Of a stretch of 64,000 bases of DNA, positions 58,054 through 64,000 are shown piece by piece. Below the pieces are notes generated by a model. It did no database searches. It worked only from the letters and a program-made list of their open reading frames with translations, and was not told the DNA's origin. How positions within the stretch are numbered: position 1 is the stretch's first letter; each line of letters opens with the position of its first letter. The DNA is from Streptomyces sp. B1I3 (lineage in GTDB: Bacteria > Actinomycetota > Actinomycetes > Streptomycetales > Streptomycetaceae), in NCBI RefSeq assembly GCF_030816615.1, contig NZ_JAUSYD010000001.1, positions 1,364,001 through 1,428,000 of the forward strand, read 5' to 3'. The position numbers and the translations under genes were made by a program.

Positions 58054-58676
58054 CAGGACTCCTCCGTGGGGGCGGGGGCCGGGGCCGTCAGGGCGAGGAC
58101 GGTCCGCAGGCCGTCGGGGACGGCGCGGCCGGCGGCCGTGCGTTCGGCGGCGAAGTCACCGAGCATGCGCGCCAGTTCGGCGTCGCCGTGGGCGCGGTCG
58201 CCGAGCCGGTCGACGGTGTCGACGGGGACCTCGATGAAGAGGCATTTGAGGACTGCGTGCCGCCAGCCGTGGGCGTCCAGGTGCGTGGCGCCGTACGGGC
58301 CGACGGCCGCGGCGACCAGCCGGGGGTCGTTGGTGCGCAGGGCGTCCTCGACGAGTGGGAGCGCGGCAGGTCCCAGGTCCAGCCGGTGCAGCGTGAGGAG
58401 GACGGCGCGGCGCTCGGCGGCGGTGCCCTGCTCGTAGAGTCTGGTCACGGCGGACAGGCCGGCGCGGGCCTCGACGAGCAGCAGCGCACGTACGGAGTCG
58501 GCGTACTCGAGTCCGCAGTGCCTGCCCGCGGAGGCGAACCGCAGCTCCCAGGGCGGGTTGCCGGTGCCTGAGCCGGGGTGGGCCGCGGCGTGTGCGGCCT
58601 CGGCGAGCGCTTCGTCGAGCCATGCCCTCGCCGCTCCGCGGAGCCGCTCGTCGAGTTCCTTGCGATCGATCAGCAC
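58053..58676 (-). CDS. eboA: EboA-domain protein
   Basis: A 207-residue all-helical soluble protein of the EboA family: LRFASAGRHCGLEYADSVRALLLVEA, VTRLYEQGTAAERRAVLLTLHRLD, DALRTNDPRLVAAAVGPYGATHLDAHGWRHAVLKCLFIEVP (family blocks at about 46-70, 75-98 and 110-150). It has a HEAT-like repeat look and no catalytic motif; it may be a scaffold. The start is a GTG at 58676, overlapping the upstream isomerase gene by 7 bp. The family occurs almost only inside Ebo operons, which makes it the best marker of this cluster. Confidence 0.88.
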   Translation of the reverse strand: MLIDRKELDERLRGAARAWLDEALAEAAHAAAHPGSGTGNPPWELRFASAGRHCGLEYADSVRALLLVEARAGLSAVTRLYEQGTAAERRAVLLTLHRLDLGPAALPLVEDALRTNDPRLVAAAVGPYGATHLDAHGWRHAVLKCLFIEVPVDTVDRLGDRAHGDAELARMLGDFAAERTAAGRAVPDGLRTVLALTAPAPAPTEES

Positions 58677-59533
58677 GGTGCGGCTCCGTTCGTGGTCCCG
58701 GAGGCCGGGCGCAGGAATTCGATGGAGCGGCGGGCGAGTTCGGGACCGGCGTGGGAGTGACGGGGCAGTTCGACGACGGTGAGTCCGCCGTAGCCGGTGG
58801 CGGCGAGGGCTTCGAGCACGGGCGGGAAGTCGATCTCCCCCTCCCCGAAGGGCAGGTGCTCGTGCACCCCGCGCCGCATGTCCTCGATCTGCACGTGGCG
58901 GAGCCAGGGCGCGGCCTCCTTGACACAGTCGGCGGGCGGGGCGGGTTCCAGGCACTGGCAGTGGCCGATGTCGAGGGTGAGCCCGAGGGGTTCCGGGTCC
59001 CCGAGGAGGGCGCGCAGGTGGTGGAAGTCGGCGAGCGTGGCCAGCAGGTGGCCGGGTTCCGGCTCGATGGCGAGGGGGACGCCGGCGCGGGCCGCGGCGT
59101 CCAGTACGGGGGCGAGCGCGTCGGTCAGCCGGTGCCAGGCGGTCTCCGCGGTGGTGCCCGGCGGGGTGATGCCGCTGAAGCAGTGCACGGCGTGGGCGCC
59201 CAGTCCGGCGGCCACGTCGACGGCCCGTACGAGCAGCGCGGTGCGGGCCGCGCGGGCGTCGGGATCCGGGTCGAGGAGGGAGGGGCCGTGTTTGCGGCGG
59301 GGGTCGAGGACGTAGCGGGCGCCGGTCTCGACGGTGACGCCGAGGCCCAGCGAGGAGAGCCTGCGCGCCACGTGGCGGGTGCGGGCCACGAGGTCGGGGG
59401 CGAGGGGGTCCAGGTGCATGTGGTCCAGGGTCAGCCCGACGCCGTCGTATCCGAGGTCGGCGAGGAGCCCGAGGGCGTCGTCGAGGCGGAGGTCGGTCAG
59501 GCCGTTGGTGCCGTAGCCGAGGCGGAGGCTCAT
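58670..59533 (-). CDS. Sugar phosphate isomerase/epimerase (AP endonuclease 2 family)
   Basis: A 287-residue cytoplasmic TIM barrel. The opening LGYGTNGLTDLRLDDALGLLADLGYDGVGLTLD, PLAIEPEPGHLL with the metal Glu, LGLTLDIGHCQCL with Asp and His, and HVQIEDMRRGVHEHLPFGEGEIDF with the last Glu are characteristic. Relatives such as IolE and IolI dehydrate or isomerise inosose. That relation and the neighbouring inositol-phosphate-synthase-like gene suggest action on a cyclitol. It overlaps the UbiA gene by 4 bp. Confidence 0.87.
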   Translation of the reverse strand: MSLRLGYGTNGLTDLRLDDALGLLADLGYDGVGLTLDHMHLDPLAPDLVARTRHVARRLSSLGLGVTVETGARYVLDPRRKHGPSLLDPDPDARAARTALLVRAVDVAAGLGAHAVHCFSGITPPGTTAETAWHRLTDALAPVLDAAARAGVPLAIEPEPGHLLATLADFHHLRALLGDPEPLGLTLDIGHCQCLEPAPPADCVKEAAPWLRHVQIEDMRRGVHEHLPFGEGEIDFPPVLEALAATGYGGLTVVELPRHSHAGPELARRSIEFLRPASGTTNGAAPC

Positions 59534-60702
59534 GTCGGGCTCACCTTCCGTGCGAGCTTCCGGGCAAGGGGGACGAGCGCCATGACCGCGAGTCCGCCGA
59601 GCGGCGCCCCGGCCTTGGCGGCCAGCGCCGCCTGGAGCGGGATCATGGCGCGGATGCCGCCGCCGACGGCGCGCTGGGTGAGGGGCGGGGAGGGGTTGAG
59701 GGCCGCGTGGAGCAGGGGTGTCGCGGCGGTACGCAGGTAGGCGCCGGCGAACGCGGTGCGCAGGAGCCGGTGGGCGGCGGCGCCGGGCTTCTCGGCCCCG
59801 TCCCGGACCGCTATCGGCTGCTCACCCGCCACGGCGGCGGCGAGCGCGGCGGTGGCGGTGAGCGCCGCGAGGGGGACGGTGGTGGAGCCGCCCTGTGCCT
59901 CGTGGCGGGAGACCTCGGTGATGGCGTACGTGTGCGCGCCGAGCAGCAGGGCGGCCCGGACCGGCCGTGTCGTCACCGTCCTCGTCCTCGTCCTCGTCGG
60001 GCCGGGCGTACCCACCGCGGCCGGCGTGTGCGCCGGACCTGTCGTCCGCGCCGGGCCCGCGGCGCTCGCCCGGCCGGCGGCGCCCGCAGGGCCCGTCGCC
60101 CCCGCCCGGACCGACGGTCGCGGCCCGCCCGTCGCCGTCGCGCCGAGCATCAGGTCCAGTGAGCGGGCGGTGGCCATGGCGGCCGGGCCCAGCTTCGTGT
60201 GCTTGAGGCGCAGGTCGTAGGCCCACACCGTGGCTGCCAGGCCGGATGCGACCGCCAGGGCCGGCCGGCCCGCGCGGGCGGCGAGGGCCAGGCCCGCCAT
60301 GGTCAGGGCGCCCGCCACGGCCAGCGCGGCGCCCGGGGCGATACGGCCGGAGGGGATCGGGCGGTGCGGTCGGTCGATGGCGTCCTCGTCGCGGTCCACC
60401 CAGTCGTTGAGGGCCATCCCCGCCTCGTAGAGGCACAGGGACGCGCCGACCGCGAGCACGGTGCCCCGGTCGGGGCGCCGGCCGGCGGCGGCCGCCCCGG
60501 CCAGCGCGTCCCCGGGGATGGTGAACAGCGCGGACACCCGCAGCAGTTCGGCCCAGGCGCGCAGGTCCGTCCGGATACGGCGCCTGTCCGGTGCGGGCGC
60601 AGTCCCGCCCGCACCGGACAGGCCGTGCGGGGGCGCCGCGGGGCGGGCGCCGAGCAGACCCGGCACGCCTGCCAGGGCGCCGAACAGCCGCAGCGGGTTC
60701 AC
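59530..60702 (-). CDS. UbiA-like prenyltransferase (EboC / SCO3242 family)
   Basis: A 390-residue membrane prenyltransferase. The first Asp-rich motif, MALNDWVDRDEDAIDRPHRP, is intact (NDxxDxxxD) and the helices TMAGLALAARAGRPALAVAS and MIPLQAALAAKAGAPL frame the fold. Between helices, at about residues 200-245, an insertion of low-complexity Ala/Gly/Pro/Thr ends in TRTRTRT, coded by repeated CGTCCT hexamers on the plus strand. The second Asp-rich motif is less clear. It likely transfers a prenyl chain to a cyclitol or similar acceptor at the membrane. GTG 60702 overlaps the synthase stop (GTGA). Confidence 0.85.
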   Translation of the reverse strand: MNPLRLFGALAGVPGLLGARPAAPPHGLSGAGGTAPAPDRRRIRTDLRAWAELLRVSALFTIPGDALAGAAAAGRRPDRGTVLAVGASLCLYEAGMALNDWVDRDEDAIDRPHRPIPSGRIAPGAALAVAGALTMAGLALAARAGRPALAVASGLAATVWAYDLRLKHTKLGPAAMATARSLDLMLGATATGGPRPSVRAGATGPAGAAGRASAAGPARTTGPAHTPAAVGTPGPTRTRTRTVTTRPVRAALLLGAHTYAITEVSRHEAQGGSTTVPLAALTATAALAAAVAGEQPIAVRDGAEKPGAAAHRLLRTAFAGAYLRTAATPLLHAALNPSPPLTQRAVGGGIRAMIPLQAALAAKAGAPLGGLAVMALVPLARKLARKVSPT

Positions 60703-61817
60703 CGGGCGGCCCGCAGGCGCCCGGCGAAGTCCACCAGCGCCGCGTACTGTTCGGACAGCCCGGCCGGTCCGCCGTCCGGGTCCTTGAAGTAGAAGCCCAG
60801 CTCTGGGCGTGGCCCGGCCAGGCCGGCCTCGTGGGCGCGGGCCAGCAGCCGGGCGAGGTCGAGGACCAGCGGGGCGGCCAGGGCCGAGTCGCACCCCTGC
60901 CAGATCGTCTGGAGGATCATCCGCGAGCCGAGGAAGCCGTCGAAGGCGATGTGGTCCCAGGCCGTCTTCCAGTCCCCCATCGCCGGTACGTCGTCGATGT
61001 GGACCTCGCCCTCGGGGGCGGCGCCGAGCGTGTCGGCGAGCACCCGCGCCTTGCCCGCGTTCTTGGCGGCCGCGGCCGCCGGGTCGGCCAGCGCCGCCCC
61101 GTCGCCACCGCCCAGCAGGTTCGTGCCCGACCAGGCACGGACCGGCAGGGCCCGCTGGACGAACATCGGGGCGAGGACGGAACGGAGCAGCGTCTGGCCC
61201 GTCTTGCCGTCGCGGCCGGCGTGGGGGAGTCCGCAGGACGCCACGGCGTCCTGGAGGTGTGGGCTGTGCAGTCCGGTGGAGGGGGTGAAGTTGGCGTAGG
61301 CGCAGCCGGCGCGGAGGGCGGCTGCCGCGTAGAGGGAGCTGGCGGGCAGGCGTGTGTCGTCGTCGCCGGGTGCGGGCTCGGTCGATGCGACGTTGATGAC
61401 GACCGTGCGGGCCAGGGAGTGGCGCCGCGCGAAGTCGCCGAGGTCGTCGGCGAACGCGGTGATGAGTTCCGCGTCGGTGCGGGTGTCACCGGGCAGGGGC
61501 CCGCCCGTGCGTATCTCCGCGTCGGCCGCCGTCAGTTCGGCCTCGACGGCGGAGGGCAGTCCGTGCGGGAGGACTCCGCCGGCCGCGAGTGCCTCGGCCC
61601 GCTTGGGCAGCGGGCAGTCGAGGGTGTCGTGTCCGCCGAAGACGAGGGAGGCCAGGGGTGGCAGCCCGCTGCCCGCGAAGGGCGGTGTCTCGGTGACCAT
61701 GCCGGTCGCCGGGTGGAGGCCCGCCGCGACGGCGGCGCACCCCGCGGTGGCGGTGGTGGCGACGGAGCCGCGTGCTCCGATGAACCAGACTCCGGTACGA
61801 ACGGCCTGTGCGGTCAC
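60699..61817 (-). CDS. Inositol-3-phosphate synthase-like cyclase
   Basis: A 372-residue Ino1-type enzyme. The NAD loop VWFIGARGSVATTATAGCAAV begins the protein; NVASTEP, GCAYANFTPSTG, RDGKTGQTLLRSVLAPMF with a catalytic Lys, and DVPAMGDWKTAWDHIAFDGFLG with another Lys match MIPS active-site blocks. It should convert glucose-6-phosphate, or another sugar phosphate, to a cyclitol phosphate. It diverges from the housekeeping Ino1 and heads the operon, where EboD (a dehydroquinate-synthase-like cyclase) would be in cyanobacteria. GGGAGG precedes the GTG at 61817. Confidence 0.87.
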   Translation of the reverse strand: MTAQAVRTGVWFIGARGSVATTATAGCAAVAAGLHPATGMVTETPPFAGSGLPPLASLVFGGHDTLDCPLPKRAEALAAGGVLPHGLPSAVEAELTAADAEIRTGGPLPGDTRTDAELITAFADDLGDFARRHSLARTVVINVASTEPAPGDDDTRLPASSLYAAAALRAGCAYANFTPSTGLHSPHLQDAVASCGLPHAGRDGKTGQTLLRSVLAPMFVQRALPVRAWSGTNLLGGGDGAALADPAAAAAKNAGKARVLADTLGAAPEGEVHIDDVPAMGDWKTAWDHIAFDGFLGSRMILQTIWQGCDSALAAPLVLDLARLLARAHEAGLAGPRPELGFYFKDPDGGPAGLSEQYAALVDFAGRLRAAR

Positions 61818-61856
61818 GGACTGCCTCCCTGGGGGGATGAAGAGGGGGTGGAGGAC

Positions 61857-61888
61857 GGTGGGCGGGGAGGGCGTGCTCCCCGCCCACC
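61857..61888 (-). terminator. Perfect 13-bp hairpin between the ThuA-domain gene and the eight-gene operon
   Basis: GGTGGGCGGGGAG and its exact complement enclose a 6-nt loop (61870-61875). It ends transcription of the ThuA-domain gene before the operon start at 61817, so the operon must have its own promoter in the short gap or rely on read-through. Confidence 0.8.
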
Positions 61889-61907
61889 GCCGGCAGAGGC
61901 GGCCGCC

Positions 61908-64000
61908 CTACGTCGAGGGCAGCTCCTTCAGCTGGATGTTGCGGAAGGACACCTGGTCGTCGGCCCCGTGGTTCTGCAGGCCGATGTAGCCCTCCTTGAG
62001 GCTGCGGACCGGATCGGTGTTGGTGAAGTCGTTGATCTTCGCTCCGTTGAGGAAGACCTGGAGACGTTCGCCCTGGACCCGGATCTCGTAGCTGTTCCAC
62101 TGGCCGGGCGGCCGCAGGACACGGTCGCGGGCCTTGAGGTCGGCCGACTTGAAGGTGTAGACGGCCCCGGTCGTGCGGTCCGCCGCGTCCGTGGCGTCGA
62201 TCTGGACCTCGTAGCCCTTGTTCACCGCGGACCACGGGTCGTCGGACTCGGGGAAGCCGACGAAGACGCCGGAGTTGTCGTCGCCCGCCATCTTCCAGTC
62301 GAGCTTCAGCGAGTAGGAGTTCAGCTCCTTGGCCTGGTAGGTCAGCAGGCCCATGCCGCCCTGGGAGCGCAGTTCGCCGTCCACGACGTCGAACTTGCCG
62401 GGACCGCCCTGCTTCCATCCCTCCAGCGTCTTGCCGTTGAAGAGGGGCCGGTAGCCGGTGTCCGGCCTGCAGTCGGCCTTGACCTGGCCGGCCGCGTAGC
62501 GCAGCCCGCCGAGCAGGTGTGCGCGCATGGCCGGTTCGGCGTAGGACTCCTTGGTGTGGCCGAGGCCGGTGTAGAAGGAGCGGCCGCCCTGGTAGGCCTG
62601 GCACCAGGAGATCGGGTGGTCGCCCTTCATGGTGCCGCCGGTGTAGGTGGTCTCGTCGAGTGTGGCGAGGACCTGGGCCTTGTCCCGGGGGTTGGTGCGG
62701 TAGTTGTACCACTCGTCGGTGTGGTCCCAGGCCTCGTCCAGGTGCGCGGTCGCGGGGTGGTCGTGGTTCTCCACCCGGACGGTCGCGGGCTGGATCTGCG
62801 GGTGGGAGGAGAAGTACGCGCCGACGAGGCCGCCGTAGAACTCCCAGTCGTACTCGGTGTCGGCGGCGGCGTGGACGCCCATGTAACCGCCTCCGGTGGC
62901 GACGAAGTTCTCGAACGCCTTCTGCTGGGCGGTGTCGAGGACGTCACCCGTCGTCGAGAGGAAGACGACGGCGTCGTAGCGTGCCAGGTTGCTGGTGGTG
63001 AACTGGCCGGCCTCCTCTGTGGAGTCGACGGTGATGTTGGTGTCCTTGCCCAGCTCCTTCAGTGCGGCGATGCCGGTCGGGATCGAGTCGTGCCGGAAGC
63101 CGCCGGTCTTGGAGAAGACCAGGACGCGCTTGGCGGTCCGGTCGACCGGGCTGTCGGAGAGGCTGAAGTCGTCGACGTCGTAGAGCGCCCCGTCGCCGCC
63201 CTTGAAGACCAGGTAGAGCTCCGTGGCCTTCTTCGGGGCGCCGCGCAGCGGAACGTCGACGTCCTGGAACGTGTCCCAGCTGCCGGTCACCGGTATCGGT
63301 GCCGAGCCGAGGATCTTGCCGGTGGGCGACCCCGCACGCACCTCCAGGAAGCCTCCCGCGCCTGCGGAGGACGTACGGGCGGTGAGCTTGGTCGTGCCGT
63401 CGAGGATGTACGGGGTGAAGGAGATCCAGTCGTCGTTGTGGATGTCCCCGACGGTCCGGCCGCCGTGGGCGCTCGTCTTGCTCGGCGTGGTGATGCCGGA
63501 GGAGTTGTCGTAGTGCTCGGCCTGGCGGTGGCGCGGCTGGAGCTTGGCCTGGTCCCGGCCGGTCAGTGCGGCCTGGCCGCCTCCGCCGCCGTCGGTGTAG
63601 GACGCGGAGATGCCGCCGTAGATGTTGGCGTTCGGGTCGTGCCCGCCTTCCATCGCGGTCTTGACGGTGCCTTCGCAGCCGTGCTCGGTGGTGATGTCGT
63701 GCCCGTGGCTGTCGTGGCCCAGGGTGAACTTGACCTCGACCTTGGCGCAGTCGACGACGCCGTCCTCCGGGTCCTTGACGGTCACCTTGAAGGGAACCTC
63801 GTCACCGAACTCGAACATCTGGCCGTCGGCCGGGAACTGCATGTCCACGATGGGCGCGGTGTTGCCGACCGTCACGTGCACGCTGGCCGATCCGGTGCGC
63901 CCCGTGGGGTCCTTGGCGGTCACGGTGGCGGTGTAGGTGCCGTTCTTCTTGTACGTGTACGAGGGGTTGGCGGCCGTGGAGGTGCCCCCGTCGCCGAAGT
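61908..64000 (-). CDS. Large secreted PKD/CBM6/ThuA/DUF1080 protein, C-terminal part
   Basis: About 697 codons are present and the gene continues past the right edge. From the visible start come a PKD repeat (FGDGGTSTAANPSYTYKKNGTYTATV), another Ig-like segment, a CBM6 carbohydrate module (DWISFTPYILDG, LEVRAGSPTGKILGSAPIPVTGSWDTFQDVDVPL region), a ThuA-like domain (RVLVFSKTGGFRHDSIPTGI, GGGYMGVHAAADTEYDWEFYGGLVGAYF) and a C-terminal DUF1080 sandwich (LFNGKTLEGWKQGG, SGVFVGFPESDD, WNSYEIRVQGERLQVFLNG). ThuA and DUF1080 domains occur in keto-sugar metabolism. It is probably a secreted glycan-active enzyme; many residues upstream are not visible. Confidence 0.85.
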   Translation of the reverse strand, partial: FGDGGTSTAANPSYTYKKNGTYTATVTAKDPTGRTGSASVHVTVGNTAPIVDMQFPADGQMFEFGDEVPFKVTVKDPEDGVVDCAKVEVKFTLGHDSHGHDITTEHGCEGTVKTAMEGGHDPNANIYGGISASYTDGGGGGQAALTGRDQAKLQPRHRQAEHYDNSSGITTPSKTSAHGGRTVGDIHNDDWISFTPYILDGTTKLTARTSSAGAGGFLEVRAGSPTGKILGSAPIPVTGSWDTFQDVDVPLRGAPKKATELYLVFKGGDGALYDVDDFSLSDSPVDRTAKRVLVFSKTGGFRHDSIPTGIAALKELGKDTNITVDSTEEAGQFTTSNLARYDAVVFLSTTGDVLDTAQQKAFENFVATGGGYMGVHAAADTEYDWEFYGGLVGAYFSSHPQIQPATVRVENHDHPATAHLDEAWDHTDEWYNYRTNPRDKAQVLATLDETTYTGGTMKGDHPISWCQAYQGGRSFYTGLGHTKESYAEPAMRAHLLGGLRYAAGQVKADCRPDTGYRPLFNGKTLEGWKQGGPGKFDVVDGELRSQGGMGLLTYQAKELNSYSLKLDWKMAGDDNSGVFVGFPESDDPWSAVNKGYEVQIDATDAADRTTGAVYTFKSADLKARDRVLRPPGQWNSYEIRVQGERLQVFLNGAKINDFTNTDPVRSLKEGYIGLQNHGADDQVSFRNIQLKELPST

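Noticed and set aside
1..64000. CRISPR array, prophage, rRNA or biosynthetic megasynthase
   Set aside because: No regularly spaced identical repeats, phage genes or PKS/NRPS modules were seen.

Overview
This window is chromosomal DNA from a Streptomyces or a very close relative. The DNA is G+C-rich, nearly every codon ends in G or C, and GTG starts with GGAGG-type ribosome sites are frequent. The gene content is typical of the genus: secreted glycoside hydrolases, an XRE/DUF397 pair, CYP154/CYP157-type P450s, a chitinase with a DasR-like operator, and many small Streptomyces-specific proteins. The window is entirely chromosome-like. There is one tRNA, tRNA-Leu(GAG), and no CRISPR array, rRNA or intact insertion sequence.

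Layout. 1-9.6 kb is a plant cell-wall island. It holds the start of a secreted pectinesterase, an arabinanase plus GH43-CBM13 pair under a good promoter, and a third secreted GH43-AbfB enzyme behind a LacI-type palindrome. Two coupled P450s sit among them; one lacks the K-helix ExxR motif. 9.7-25.3 kb is a mosaic of small transcription units: methyltransferases, a TetR regulator divergent from an SDR gene across a perfect operator, an XRE/DUF397 pair, AraC plus VOC, an ATPase-type regulator, DUF899, YceI and a YbaK-like deacylase. A decayed IS5-type transposase and an internally deleted methyltransferase also lie here. 25.3-33.1 kb holds a GT-C membrane glycosyltransferase, GtrA, DUF1772, and a four-gene set of response regulator, histidine kinase, secreted anchored protein and class F-type sortase. 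33.5-42 kb holds N-formylglutamate amidohydrolase, a P-loop NTPase overlapping a membrane-anchored binding protein, an MBL-fold hydrolase, a DasR-type chitinase and a questin oxidase-like protein.

42.1-48.0 kb is a complete ribose operon, rbsR-rbsA-rbsCB-rbsK-rbsD, with permease and binding protein fused into one chain and two operators 22 bp apart upstream. 48.7-53.5 kb holds a secreted peptide, a SulP anion transporter, the tRNA, a DUF2254 membrane protein and a scar where two truncated genes meet.

53.5-61.8 kb is the most interesting region: eight tightly overlapping minus-strand genes. They encode an inositol-phosphate-synthase-like enzyme, a UbiA-like prenyltransferase (EboC-like), a sugar isomerase, EboA, a TatD-type hydrolase (EboB-like), EboE, an alkaline-phosphatase-superfamily enzyme (EboF-like) and a Tat-exported sugar isomerase. 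Hairpins bound the operon at both ends. The Ebo cyclase EboD is absent and an Ino1-like cyclase stands in its place, which suggests a cyclitol-prenyl metabolite made inside and finished outside the cell. Upstream, running off the window, is a large secreted PKD/CBM/ThuA/DUF1080 protein that may belong to the same theme.
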